This document shows, one piece after another, positions 1-7,978 of a stretch of 64,000 bases of DNA. The position numbers and the translations under genes were made by a program. Under the pieces are notes generated by a model. The model was not told where the DNA came from and did not search any database. It worked only from the letters and a program-made list of their open reading frames with translations. Position 1 is the first letter of the stretch. Each line of letters starts with the position of its first letter. Source of the DNA: Streptomyces cirratus. Its GTDB lineage: Bacteria > Actinomycetota > Actinomycetes > Streptomycetales > Streptomycetaceae. The stretch lies in the NCBI RefSeq assembly GCF_014650775.1, contig NZ_BMVP01000002.1, positions 124,001 through 188,000 of the forward strand, in the 5' to 3' direction.

Positions 1-13
1 ACCGCACGAGTAG

Positions 14-28
14 CTGACGATCCGTCAG
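14..28. promoter_or_regulatory. Palindromic operator, copy 1 (CTGACG-ATC-CGTCAG)
   Basis: A perfect 6-3-6 palindrome lies 21 bases before the ATG of the amidohydrolase at 50. The same half-sites with the same three-base spacer recur at 4843, 6766 and 25712, each just upstream of a gene start. A short, symmetrical site this close to the start fits a TetR-type repressor operator. The protein that binds it is not identified in this window; it may lie to the left of position 1. Confidence 0.7.
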
Positions 29-49
29 ATCGACGCTACCGTAGACCGC

Positions 50-1267
50 ATGGAGACCTTCCCGAAGATCATCTCGGTGGACGACCACACGGTGGAGCCC
101 CCGCACGTCTGGCGGGACCGGCTGCCGTCCAAGTACCGCGACATCGGCCCCCGCGTCGTCCGCGCCCCGTTGAAGGAAATGACCTTCCTCGGGGGAAAGT
201 TCGCCCCCGTCATGGGGGCCAAGGGCGACGACGGGCCCATGGGCGACTGGTGGGTGTACGAGGACCTGCACCGGCCGCTCACCCGCCTCGACACGTCCGT
301 GGGATACGACCGCGACGAGATCAAACTGGAAGTCATCACCTACGAGCAGATGCGCCCCGGCTCCTTCTCGGTTCCCGACCGGCTCGCCGACATGGACGTC
401 AACCACGTCCAGTCCGCCCTCTGCTTCCCGACCTTCCCGCGCTTTTGCGGACAGACCTTCACCGAGGCCGCCGACCGCGAACTCGGGCTGCTCGGCGTAC
501 GCGCCTACAACGACTGGATGGTCGAGGAATGGTGCGGCCCCGATGCGCAGGGCCGCCTCATCCCCCTCACCCTCGTGCCCCTCTGGGACGCCCGCCTGGC
601 CGCCGCCGAGGTCCGCCGCAACGCCGCGCGCGGGGTACGGGCCGTCGCCTTCTCCGAGATACCCCCGCACCTCGGGCTCCCCTCCGTGCACACCGACGAC
701 TGGGATCCGTTCCTCCAGGCCTGCGACGAGACCGGCACGGTCATCGCCATGCACATCGGCTCGTCCTCCCGGATGCCGTCCACCTCGGCGGACGCCCCGC
801 CGGCCGTCGGCTCCACCATCACCTTCGCCAACTGCTGCTTCTCGATGGTGGACTGGCTGATGAGCGGCAAGTTCGAGCGCTTCCCGAACCTGAGGATCAT
901 GTACGCCGAAGGCCAGATCGGGTGGATCCCGTACATCCTGGAACGCGCGGACGTGGTGTGGGAGGAGAACCGCGGCTGGGGCGGAGTGGCGGACAAGGTC
1001 CACCGGCCGCCGTCCGAGCTCTTCGCGGAGCACGTCTTCGGCTGCTTCTTCGACGACGCGTTCGGGCTGCGGAACCTCGACGCGATCGGCGTGGGCAACG
1101 TCCTCTACGAGACGGACTACCCGCACTCCGACTCCACCTGGCCGAAATCCCGGGAGGTGGGGGAGGCCCAGATGGGCCACCTCGCTCCGGACGTCGTGGA
1201 GCGCATCGTGCGGGGCAACGCCATCGAGCTGCTGGGGCTGACGCCGGAGGGACTGTGGGCGGGGTGA
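50..1267 (+). CDS. Amidohydrolase family 2 metal-dependent hydrolase
   Basis: This 405-residue protein has the sequence style of the Amidohydro_2 TIM-barrel family, which hydrolyses or decarboxylates organic acids. An early aspartate/histidine stretch (VDDHTVEPP) stands where the family usually has its metal-binding start. A mid-protein AMHIGSSS holds the next histidine, and LYETDYPHSDSTWP near the C-terminus carries the conserved aspartate and histidine. Length is normal. The ATG at 50 follows the palindromic operator at 14-28 and is the only start that leaves room for it. The gene may begin the catabolic set that continues at 4931. Family assignment is firm. The substrate is unknown: related proteins sit in clusters for steroid, terpenoid or aromatic breakdown, but nothing here decides between these. 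Confidence 0.85.
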   Translation: METFPKIISVDDHTVEPPHVWRDRLPSKYRDIGPRVVRAPLKEMTFLGGKFAPVMGAKGDDGPMGDWWVYEDLHRPLTRLDTSVGYDRDEIKLEVITYEQMRPGSFSVPDRLADMDVNHVQSALCFPTFPRFCGQTFTEAADRELGLLGVRAYNDWMVEEWCGPDAQGRLIPLTLVPLWDARLAAAEVRRNAARGVRAVAFSEIPPHLGLPSVHTDDWDPFLQACDETGTVIAMHIGSSSRMPSTSADAPPAVGSTITFANCCFSMVDWLMSGKFERFPNLRIMYAEGQIGWIPYILERADVVWEENRGWGGVADKVHRPPSELFAEHVFGCFFDDAFGLRNLDAIGVGNVLYETDYPHSDSTWPKSREVGEAQMGHLAPDVVERIVRGNAIELLGLTPEGLWAG

Positions 1268-1536
1268 GCAGATCGTTCCCCGCGGCGCGCGGCCGCCCCG
1301 GGAGGTACCGGTAGGCGGAGGCAACGCGGCCGGGCCCCCGGCCGGCGGGCCCCCGTGGTCGTGTCCGCGGGAAGCTGTCTCTGGTGGGCAGGGGCAGCGG
1401 GGGCCGTTCGCCAGGTGGTGTCCACGCCGTGGCGCGGAGGTGCGATGGTGGAGCCCGGGACCTTGGCGGGCTCCGGCCCTTGCGGCGGCGGGGATGGCCG
1501 GGCATGCTTCGCCAGAGCAAAGTGGGGAGGGTGGCG

Positions 1537-2385
1537 GTGGTGGACAAGCGGACCGTGGTGACCGCGGTGCTGTGCGGGGTGGCGGCGCTGGGCGCGTCCG
1601 CGGCCATGACGACGGTGGTGCCGGCCGCGGGTGGCACGGTGGCGGCACACCCGAAGTCGGCCCCTTCGGGGGGTGTTTCGTCCAGCCCGACGTCGCGTTC
1701 GCAATCGCCGAAGCAGCCACAGCTGTCCAAGGTGCCCCGGCCGAGCTCATCACCCGTGATCCCGCGCCCGGGCGGCCCGTCCGCCTTCACGGGACCGCTG
1801 TTCGAGGGCGGTGTGGACGGGGACCACTTCTGCACCGCGACCGTCGTGCACAGCCCCGGCCGCAACCTGATCGTCACCGCCGGGCACTGTCTGGTGGCGG
1901 GCAAGGGCGGTGTGGGCAGTGCCGTCTTCGCACCCGCGTACGCGAACGGGGTTGCACCGTACGGGGCCTGGAAGCTCGAAGAGGTCTACGAGGACGAACG
2001 CTGGACGGACGACGGGAACGACGACTACGACCTGGCCTTCGCCCGCCTGGCCCCGGACGCCTCGGGCCGCAACATCGAGGACCTCACCGGCGCCGCCGTC
2101 CTGGACACCTCCGGCCGCACCGGCGAGGAGGTCACGGTGACGGGCTACCCGGCCGACCGCAAGGTGCCCCGCACGTGCACGGCGGTATCGATCCGGGACA
2201 AGGCGACGGAGCAGCGCTTCGACTGCGCCGACTTCCCGGGCGGCACGAGCGGCAGCGCGTGGATCGCCCGGGACGGGAAGATCGTCGGCATCCTCACGGG
2301 CGGCGACACGGACGACGTCTCCACGAGCACGGTCCTGGGGGAGTACGCGGCGTCCCTCTACGCCCGCGCGACGTCCGCACGCTGA
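1537..2385 (+). CDS. Secreted trypsin-like serine protease
   Basis: The predicted product is about 282 residues. A signal peptide comes first (TVVTAVLCGVAALGASAAM), followed by a Ser/Pro-rich linker and a chymotrypsin-fold domain. The catalytic triad is visible: histidine in IVTAGHCL, aspartate in DYDLAFARL and serine in GGTSGSAW. It should act outside the cell as an endopeptidase or V8-like glutamyl protease; specificity cannot be read. I chose the GTG at 1537 (or 1540) because a GGGGAGG ribosome site ends at 1530. Reading frames open further upstream (ATG at 1504 or earlier) would add a tail unlike a signal peptide. It ends directly against the convergent NUDIX gene. Confidence 0.85.
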   Translation: MVDKRTVVTAVLCGVAALGASAAMTTVVPAAGGTVAAHPKSAPSGGVSSSPTSRSQSPKQPQLSKVPRPSSSPVIPRPGGPSAFTGPLFEGGVDGDHFCTATVVHSPGRNLIVTAGHCLVAGKGGVGSAVFAPAYANGVAPYGAWKLEEVYEDERWTDDGNDDYDLAFARLAPDASGRNIEDLTGAAVLDTSGRTGEEVTVTGYPADRKVPRTCTAVSIRDKATEQRFDCADFPGGTSGSAWIARDGKIVGILTGGDTDDVSTSTVLGEYAASLYARATSAR

Positions 2386-2829
2386 TCAGGCGATGAGCCC
2401 GAGGTGCACCGGTCCGGCGGGGGTGCGGGCCAGCAGCTCGTCCAGCCGCGGCGGCCACAGCGGCTCACCGAGCGCGGCCAGGGCATTTTGTGAGAGCCAG
2501 CGCCAGTGGGCCTCGGGATACTCCGGGACGGGGTCGCGGCGGGGGCCGCTGGTGACGTAGATGTGCTCGTACTGGCGGACTGGTATGCCCTGATGGGTGA
2601 AGTCGTGCTCCCAGGTGCAGAGCAGCCGCTGTGGCTCCAGGTCGGTCCACCCGGTCTCCTCCCGCAACTCGCGCCGCACGCACTCCTCGGGACTCTCCCC
2701 GGGATCGATCCCCCCGCCGGGCGGGAGCCAGTGGATGCCGACTTCGATGTTGTTCTCCCGGAAGAGGAACACGGATCCGGTCGGGGAGAGTACGACAATT
2801 CGCGCTGCCTGCCGTGGAGTTCTCTTCAT
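2386..2829 (-). CDS. NUDIX hydrolase
   Basis: This 147-residue protein contains a complete Nudix box, with GGGIDPGES followed by RRELREETGW, matching GX5EX7REUXEEXGU. It should cleave a nucleoside diphosphate linked to another group in a metal-dependent way. The short N-terminus (RQAARIVVLSP) begins the beta-strand that normally opens the fold. The C-terminal part (EHIYVTSGP, HWRWLSQNAL) resembles the Streptomyces NUDIX proteins related to MutT/ADP-ribose hydrolases. The true substrate is unknown. Its stop touches the stop of the convergent protease gene, so the two share no transcript. Confidence 0.9.
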   Translation of the reverse strand: MKRTPRQAARIVVLSPTGSVFLFRENNIEVGIHWLPPGGGIDPGESPEECVRRELREETGWTDLEPQRLLCTWEHDFTHQGIPVRQYEHIYVTSGPRRDPVPEYPEAHWRWLSQNALAALGEPLWPPRLDELLARTPAGPVHLGLIA

Positions 2830-2901
2830 CGACCCAGCGTACGGGGGGAGGGGCGGAGGCGGGACGGTCTTGGGGCCGGGGGCCGGGGGCCGGCTTCGGG
2901 A

Positions 2902-2990
2902 GGCGGTGTCCCCTTTCCCGGTGCCGGGGAGGTTCCGGGGCGGTGCCGGGTGGGCGGTGTCTCCTTTTCCCGGTGTCGGGGAGGTGCTGG
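2902..2990. repeat. Imperfect direct repeat, period about 51 bases
   Basis: Two related units begin with GGCGGTGTC at 2902 and 2953. Each continues through a pyrimidine-rich stretch and CCGGTG to CGGGGAGGT. The block is non-coding and sits immediately left of the palindromic element at 2989-3144. It belongs to the repeat-rich gap between the NUDIX gene and the membrane protein at 3620. Confidence 0.55.
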
Positions 2991-3144
2991 GGGCTTCCCG
3001 TCAGTCCACTGTCCTTTCGTGTCGGTCCGGCCTGTCAAGGGCGCTCCTCCTCGTTCCTCGTCGTCGCGTCGCTTCGCGATGGCCTTCGGCCACCCTTGAC
3101 AGGCCGTCCCGCCCCGAAACGCCAAAGACTGCCGGGAAGCCCCC
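2989..3144. repeat. Imperfect long inverted-repeat element (MITE-like)
   Basis: The two ends are perfect inverted copies: GGGGGCTTCCCG (2989-3000) and CGGGAAGCCCCC (3133-3144). Further in, GGCCTGTCAAGGG (3029-3041) pairs with CCCTTGACAGGCC (3093-3105). The arms between these blocks are partly complementary, so the whole 156-base segment can fold into one long stem. No transposase is nearby and no open frame is convincing. From memory, similar sequence is scattered through Streptomyces genomes; this was not checked here. Confidence 0.6.
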
Positions 3145-3269
3145 AGGGGAACGGCCGGGAGGTACAGCTTCCGATGACCCCGTCTCAGGGACCCCGGACC
3201 GAAGCCCCGAGCGCAGGGCCGCCTCCGGAGCCCCGCCAATTCAGCCTCGCCGGAGCTACCTCCGAGGGA

Positions 3270-3320
3270 CTGTCGCGCCGCCGATTTCAGCCTCGTGGGG
3301 CCTACCGACGGGCGCGACAG
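3270..3320. repeat. Inverted repeat CTGTCGCGCC / GGCGCGACAG
   Basis: A perfect 10-base inverted repeat (3270-3279 and 3311-3320) encloses 31 bases that include TTTCAGCCTCG. A partner sequence, AATTCAGCCTCGCCGG, lies just upstream near 3238. The same core recurs at about 7982 in another intergenic gap, so this is a copy of a dispersed intergenic repeat. Confidence 0.5.
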
Positions 3321-3457
3321 ATCGCTACGCGCTCCTCCCGGCTCAGCGTCTGCGGCCCGCCTTGGGCTGGCATGGGCCGCCGGCCATCGCTACGCGCTTC
3401 TCCCGTATGGCGTCCGCAGGCCGCCTTGGGCTGGGCATGGGCCGCCGGCGATCGCTA
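3321..3457. repeat. 65-base tandem repeat, two copies plus a stub
   Basis: Units start with ATCGCTACGCGCT at 3321, ATCGCTACGCGCT at 3386 and a stub ATCGCTA at 3451. Both full units contain CCGCCTTGGGCTGG and end in CATGGGCCGCCGGC. Copies are about 85 per cent alike by eye. No open frame runs convincingly through them. Together with the elements to the left they fill most of the 790-base gap between the NUDIX gene and the membrane protein. Confidence 0.65.
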
Positions 3458-3619
3458 GACGGCTGACGTGCCCTGACGTCGGAGCCGCCGCCCGAACTGC
3501 CACCGGCGCGCCCCGGAGGCGTCCGCACGTGGTGCGCAACCGGAACGGACGCAAGACGCCTGGTCAGAGACCGGAAAACGGAATTCCCCCCGGTGATCCA
3601 CATAGCTGACACTGACGCC

Positions 3620-4135
3620 ATGACACGAACGCAGACAGGCCGGCTCATCGGCGGCATATTCGGCTTCTTCTTCATCATGGCGAACGCCGGCGCCTTGCCG
3701 GAGGCCGTCGCCATCCCCACGCGCATGCTCGGGGTCGCGGCCTTCCTCGCCCTGGTGCTCGCACTGCGTCGCACCCGGGGGGAGCAGCCGGTCACCGACG
3801 GTGGCGGCGCGGACTTCGGTCGGAACTACCGCTATGTCGTCGCCGCCGAAGTCGTCGTCGGTGCGGCAGGCCTCGTCGTGATCAATCCCGTACTGCACGC
3901 CGCGCAGGCGACGGTGGGCTGGATCGCACTGGTGGTCGGTCTGCACTTCTTCGGCCTGGCGGCCGTCTGGCGGCGGCCGTCACTGTGTTGGCTGGCGGCG
4001 GCGATGTCGGTGTGCGGCGCGGTGGGACTGGTGCTGGGCGCCTACGGCTCCTCCGCAGCAGTCATCGCGTTGATCGCTGGGATCGCTCCCGGCGCCATGC
4101 TCCTCGGATCGGTCCTGGTGAAGCGCCGCGCCTAG
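3620..4135 (+). CDS. Six-helix integral membrane protein, unknown function
   Basis: The product is about 171 residues and almost entirely hydrophobic. Six likely membrane helices can be picked out, starting with LIGGIFGFFFIMANAG and ending with VIALIAGIAPGAMLLG. A short hydrophilic loop (RRTRGEQPVTDGGGADFG) separates helices two and three. I recognise no catalytic motif. The ATG at 3620 gives a tidy N-terminus (MTRTQTGRL); a start nine codons earlier is possible. It is convergent with the gene at 4132 and overlaps its stop by four bases. It may be one of the small Streptomyces membrane proteins with no assigned role. Confidence 0.75.
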   Translation: MTRTQTGRLIGGIFGFFFIMANAGALPEAVAIPTRMLGVAAFLALVLALRRTRGEQPVTDGGGADFGRNYRYVVAAEVVVGAAGLVVINPVLHAAQATVGWIALVVGLHFFGLAAVWRRPSLCWLAAAMSVCGAVGLVLGAYGSSAAVIALIAGIAPGAMLLGSVLVKRRA

Positions 4136-4749
4136 TCCCCGGTGGCCGCCGGGTCACGGGCCAGCAGTGCGATGTACGCCAGGTCGAACACGGAACACAG
4201 CACGCCCAGCCCGAGGACGAACGGGGAGTCCTCGATCACCCCGAACAGCACGGTCGGTGCCAAGGTTCCCAGCCACTTCGCGACGGCGATGACCATGGAC
4301 TGCCCCCTCCGGCCCCGGCGCCCGGCGTACAGCGCGACGAACAGGACCGACATCAGCAGGTTCTGCAGGAACGCCGAACAGCGCACCCCGTCGTGCATCC
4401 CGAAGTGGGCCAGGAACAGCCACTGCACGGCGAAGGCGGCGCCGAAGAGCAGCGCGTTCCACAGCGTGAACAGCGGCCGGGTCACGAACGGGGGCAGCTG
4501 CGACCGCCCGAAGCGCAGGTAGGTGGCGATGATGGCGATGTCGGCCGCCGCCCACACCACGTTCACCACACCCTGCGCCGAGAGCCCGGTGCGCAGCTCG
4601 GCGACCGCGTACGTGGCCTCCCACGCGAAGTTCAGCGCGAGCGCGGCCGCCGGAACGGCGTACGTGCGGTCCCGGAGCCCGACCCGGATCGCCTCCGCGT
4701 ACACACCGGTCCACGCGACCCCGCTGACCAGGGTCAGAAACAGTTCCAC
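4132..4749 (-). CDS. Membrane protein resembling transmembrane terpene cyclases (Pyr4/PaxB type)
   Basis: The product is about 205 residues with about seven membrane helices. Helix two ends in NFAWEATY (glutamate 44), helix three carries WAAAD (aspartate 70) before ATYLRFG, and the last helix has FDLAY (aspartate 189). Fungal Pyr4/PaxB cyclases and the Streptomyces enzyme DmtA1 are membrane proteins of this size, and Pyr4 uses a glutamate in the N-x-x-W-E motif and a late aspartate as acid catalysts. The match is a by-eye motif match. Membership in the fold family is likely; cyclase activity is not shown. The GTG at 4749 has GGGAGA in front of it and drops a charged tail that an ATG at 4788 would add. 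No prenyltransferase or epoxidase partner lies beside it. Confidence 0.55.
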   Translation of the reverse strand: MELFLTLVSGVAWTGVYAEAIRVGLRDRTYAVPAAALALNFAWEATYAVAELRTGLSAQGVVNVVWAAADIAIIATYLRFGRSQLPPFVTRPLFTLWNALLFGAAFAVQWLFLAHFGMHDGVRCSAFLQNLLMSVLFVALYAGRRGRRGQSMVIAVAKWLGTLAPTVLFGVIEDSPFVLGLGVLCSVFDLAYIALLARDPAATGD

Positions 4750-4826
4750 GCCACGTCTCCCGTGCTCGCGCCATCCCGCGCGCCGCACCTTAGGCCCGGG
4801 CCGCGGGCCCGCGCCAGGGCGGGATC

Positions 4827-4857
4827 CCGTCAGGCCTATTGCCTGACGGACCGTCAG
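4827..4857. promoter_or_regulatory. Palindromic operator, copy 2, with an extra half-site
   Basis: The core site CTGACG-GAC-CGTCAG occupies 4843-4857. Its left half is also the right arm of a second palindrome, CCGTCAGGC (4827-4835) and GCCTGACGG (4841-4849). Three half-sites are therefore packed together, which could allow two repressor dimers to bind. It precedes the LLM oxidoreductase at 4931 by about 73 bases, further than the other three copies are from their genes. Confidence 0.7.
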
Positions 4858-4930
4858 CTACGACGATGCCCCGAGCCGGTACGACGAACCGGTGGACGCA
4901 CGGCCCACACGAAGGCGAGGCGGTCACGGC

Positions 4931-5878
4931 ATGGCGCGCGTGTTTACGGAAGGCCGGCTGGCATACGGGATGCAACTCCCGGTCCAGTCGCAGAGCACCC
5001 TGTACGCCGAGCCCTGGGAGGCCGCGGCCACCGCCGCCGACCTCGCCGAGGTGGCCCGGGCCGCCGACCGGGCCGGCTTCGGCTACCTCGCCACCTGCGA
5101 CCACGTGGCCGTCCCGCGCCGCCTCGCCGGGCCCATGGGCACCGTCTGGTACGACCCGGTCGCCACCCTGGCCTACCTCGCCGGGATCACCGAGCACGTG
5201 CGGCTGCTGAGCCACGTCGCGATCGTCGGACTGCGTCACCCCCTGCTCACCGCCAAGCAGTACGCCACCTTGGACCACCTCTCGGGCGGCCGCCTGATCC
5301 TCGGGGTCGGGGCCGGGCACGTGGCGGAGGAGTTCGAGGTGCTCGGCGTGGACTTCGGGCGGCGCGGGGCCGTCCTCGACGAGACCCTGGACGCCCTGCG
5401 CGCGGCCCTCGGCCCGGAGGAGTACCCGCAGTTCGAGGGCGAGCGGTTCGCCTTCAAGGACCTCGGCCAGCTGCCCCGCCCCGCCCAGGCGCGGATTCCC
5501 GTGTGGGTCGGCGGTTCCTCGCCCGCCGCCGTACGCCGGGCCGCCGTACGCGGCGACGGCTGGCTCCCGCAGGGCGACCCCCGCGACGCGCTTCCCGCGC
5601 AGATCGCCCGCATCCGGGAACTGCGCGAGGCGGCCGGGGTGGACGGCCCGCTGGAGATCGGCGCGATCACCGAGGCGCTCTATGTCGGGGAGCCGGCCTG
5701 GGACACCGGCCGCCGCGCCCTCACGGGCAAGCCGGAGGCGCTGGCGGAGTCGCTGCGCGCGTACCGGGCGCTCGGCGTGGACCAGATCCAGGTGCGCTTC
5801 CGCAGTCGCGACCGCGCCGAGCTCACCGACCAGATCACCGCGTTCGGGGCCGAGGTCGCCCCACACCTCAACGACTGA
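4931..5878 (+). CDS. LLM-class (luciferase-like) oxidoreductase, probably F420-dependent
   Basis: This roughly 315-residue TIM-barrel protein belongs to the bacterial-luciferase superfamily. Typical landmarks are GYLATCDHV, LLSHVAIVGLRHP, the signature DHLSGGRLILGVGAGH, and VWVGGSSPAAVRRAA with GDGWLP in the second half. Such enzymes move hydride between reduced F420 or FMN and an organic substrate; the TIGR03619-like pattern favours F420. ATG 4931 follows a GAAGGCGAGG ribosome site, so I prefer it to an in-frame start at 4892. The SDR at 5895 follows after 16 bases, so they are probably co-transcribed under the operator at 4827-4857. Substrate unknown. Confidence 0.85.
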   Translation: MARVFTEGRLAYGMQLPVQSQSTLYAEPWEAAATAADLAEVARAADRAGFGYLATCDHVAVPRRLAGPMGTVWYDPVATLAYLAGITEHVRLLSHVAIVGLRHPLLTAKQYATLDHLSGGRLILGVGAGHVAEEFEVLGVDFGRRGAVLDETLDALRAALGPEEYPQFEGERFAFKDLGQLPRPAQARIPVWVGGSSPAAVRRAAVRGDGWLPQGDPRDALPAQIARIRELREAAGVDGPLEIGAITEALYVGEPAWDTGRRALTGKPEALAESLRAYRALGVDQIQVRFRSRDRAELTDQITAFGAEVAPHLND

Positions 5879-5894
5879 CGACAGGGGCCCGGGT

Positions 5895-6704
5895 ATGACG
5901 AAGAGCACGGGAACGAACACCGGCAAGCTGGAGGGCCGCGTCGTCCTCATCACCGGCGCCGCGCGCGGCCAGGGCGAGCAGGAGGCCCGCCTCTTCGCCG
6001 CCGAGGGGGCGAAGGTGCTGCTCGGGGACGTACTGGACGAGCAGGGCGCGGCGGTCGCCAAGGAGATCGGCGATGACCGGGCGCGGTACGTGCGGATGGA
6101 CGTCAGCCGCGAGGAGGACTGGGCGGCCGCCGCCACCGCCGCGAAGGAGGCCTTCGGCCGCATCGACGGCCTGGTCAACAACGCGGGCATCCTGCGCTTC
6201 AACGAGCTGACCGCGACCCCGCTGGAGGAGTTCGAGCAGGTCGTGCGGGTCAACCAGGTCGGCGCGTTCCTCGGCATCAAGGCGCTGGCCCCCGAGATCG
6301 AGTCGGCCGGCGGCGGGACGATCGTCAACACCTCCTCCTACACCGGCCTGACAGGCATGGCGTACGTCGGTGCGTACGCCGCCACCAAGGCGGCCGTTCT
6401 GGGGCTGACGCGCGTCGCCGCGCTGGAGCTGGCGGCGAAGAACATCCGGGTCAACGCGATGTGTCCGGGCGCCGTGGACACCCCGATGGCCAACCCGGGG
6501 CTGCTGGATCCGGCGGGGATGACCGACGAGGCCAGGGACGCGATGGCCGACCTCTACAAGCGGGTGGTCCCGCTGGGCCGTGTGGGCCGACCGGAGGAGG
6601 TCGCACGGCTCGCGCTGTTCCTGACCAGCGAGGACTCCTCGTACATCACCGGTCAGCCGTTCGTCATCGACGGCGGGTGGATGGCCGGGGTGAGCATCCT
6701 CTAG
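5895..6704 (+). CDS. Short-chain dehydrogenase, 3-alpha/20-beta-hydroxysteroid dehydrogenase-like
   Basis: This 269-residue classical SDR has a Rossmann motif TGAARGQG, NNAG at the end of strand four, serine in NTSSYTG and catalytic YAATK. The order LLGDVLDEQG, then VRMDVSREEDW, then the C-terminal TGQPFVIDGGW closely resembles the 20-beta-hydroxysteroid dehydrogenase of Streptomyces hydrogenans. The aspartate of LLGDV suggests NAD rather than NADP. It probably oxidises or reduces a secondary alcohol on a ring substrate. It follows the LLM gene at 4931 by 16 bases and probably belongs to the same operon. The steroid link is a resemblance only. Confidence 0.88.
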   Translation: MTKSTGTNTGKLEGRVVLITGAARGQGEQEARLFAAEGAKVLLGDVLDEQGAAVAKEIGDDRARYVRMDVSREEDWAAAATAAKEAFGRIDGLVNNAGILRFNELTATPLEEFEQVVRVNQVGAFLGIKALAPEIESAGGGTIVNTSSYTGLTGMAYVGAYAATKAAVLGLTRVAALELAAKNIRVNAMCPGAVDTPMANPGLLDPAGMTDEARDAMADLYKRVVPLGRVGRPEEVARLALFLTSEDSSYITGQPFVIDGGWMAGVSIL

Positions 6705-6765
6705 CTGATGGTGCATCAGGTATTGACGCTCCCGGCGCGCGGTGAAACAGTCGGCCTCATCAAAT

Positions 6766-6780
6766 CTGACGCTACGTCAG
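6766..6780. promoter_or_regulatory. Palindromic operator, copy 3 (CTGACG-CTA-CGTCAG)
   Basis: This copy extends to 17 bases (TCTGACG-CTA-CGTCAGA). It ends only 13 bases before the GTG of the LLM gene at 6794, so a bound protein would block the start of transcription or the transcript's 5' end. It is one of four identical half-site pairs in the window. Confidence 0.7.
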
Positions 6781-6793
6781 AAAACTAAGGACG

Positions 6794-7924
6794 GTGAACC
6801 CCTTGGAATTCGGGCTCTTCGTGCAGGGATACGTGCCTGAGGCGCGGTCCAAGGTCGACCCCGAGGCGGAGCACAAGTCGCTGATCGAGGAGACCGAGTA
6901 CGTCATCCAGGCCGACAAGTCCGGCTTCAAGTACGCCTGGGCCTCCGAGCACCACTTCCTGGAGGAGTACTCGCACCTCTCCGCGAACGAGGTGTTCCTC
7001 GCCTACCTCGCCCACGCCACCGAACGCATCCACCTCGGCTCCGGCATCTTCAACCCCCTCGCCCCGGTGAACCACCCGGTCAAGGTGGCCGAGAAGGTCG
7101 CCATGCTCGACCACCTCTCCAAGGGACGCTTCGAGTTCGGCACCGGCCGCGGCGCGGGCAGCCACGAGATCCTGGGGTTCCTGCCCGGCATCACCGACAT
7201 GAACCACACCAAGGAGATCTGGGAGGAGACCATCGCGGAGTTCCCCAAGATGTTCCTCCAGGAGGAATACGAGGGGTTCCAGGGCAAGCACTGGTCGCTG
7301 CCCCCGCGCAAGATCTTCCCCAAGCCGTACGGCAAGGCGCACCCCGCCATGTGGTACGCCGCCGGGTCGCCGTCCTCGTACGCGATGGCCGCCAAGAAGG
7401 GCCTGGGCGTCCTCGGTTTCAGCGTCCAGAAGGTCTCCGACATGGAGTGGGTGCTGGAGCAGTACAAGACGGCCGTCCAGGAGGCGAAGGCCATCGGCGC
7501 GTTCGTCAACGACAACGTGATGGTCACCTCCACCGCGATCTGCGCCGAGACCCACGACAAGGCCGTCGAGATCGCCGTCAACGCGAACATGAACCGGTTC
7601 CAGTCGCTGGTCTTCCGCTACCACGACACGTTCCCGCGCCCCGAGGCGATCCCGCAGTGGCCCGAGACGCTGCCCGAGTACAACGCGGAGATCATCGAGC
7701 TCCTGATCGCCGAGGAGCTGCTGATCTGCGGAGACCCGTCCGAGGTGCGCGCCCAGTGCAAGCGCTGGGAGCAGGCCGGTGCCGACCAGCTGTCCTTCGG
7801 CCTGCCGACCGGGGTGTCCTACGAGGACACGATGACGACCATCAAGCTCATCGGCGAGCACGTGATCCCGCACATCGACACCGACCCGGTCCACCGCACG
7901 ACCCGCTTCCGCCAGGCGGTCTGA
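6794..7924 (+). CDS. LLM-class flavin- or F420-dependent oxidoreductase
   Basis: The 376-residue protein is a larger luciferase-like TIM-barrel enzyme. Key stretches are FKYAWASEHHFLEEYSHLSAN, the conserved IHLGSGIFN with AEKVAMLDHLSKGRFEFGTGRG, and WYAAGSPSSYAMAAKKGLG. The EHHF histidine pair is the pattern of alkanal monooxygenase-like members, so it may be an FMN-using monooxygenase rather than an F420 enzyme. It begins with GTG at 6794 after AAGGACG, right next to the operator. The amidohydrolase at 8101 follows in the same direction after a gap that contains a dispersed repeat. Substrate unknown. Confidence 0.85.
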   Translation: MNPLEFGLFVQGYVPEARSKVDPEAEHKSLIEETEYVIQADKSGFKYAWASEHHFLEEYSHLSANEVFLAYLAHATERIHLGSGIFNPLAPVNHPVKVAEKVAMLDHLSKGRFEFGTGRGAGSHEILGFLPGITDMNHTKEIWEETIAEFPKMFLQEEYEGFQGKHWSLPPRKIFPKPYGKAHPAMWYAAGSPSSYAMAAKKGLGVLGFSVQKVSDMEWVLEQYKTAVQEAKAIGAFVNDNVMVTSTAICAETHDKAVEIAVNANMNRFQSLVFRYHDTFPRPEAIPQWPETLPEYNAEIIELLIAEELLICGDPSEVRAQCKRWEQAGADQLSFGLPTGVSYEDTMTTIKLIGEHVIPHIDTDPVHRTTRFRQAV

Positions 7925-7978
7925 CCGCCCGACGTCCGACCGCCGGGCCGTCCGAGCGTCCGAGCGTCCGACGTCCGA

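Noticed and set aside
2826..3239. 137-residue open frame on the minus strand through the folded-back repeat
   Set aside because: It follows the repeat structure, has no ribosome site or family resemblance, and its codon use is not that of a gene. It is best read as a shadow of a repeat that may be annotated elsewhere.
3321..3457. Tandem repeat considered as a CRISPR array
   Set aside because: There are only two full units with no distinct spacers, and no cas gene lies in the window.
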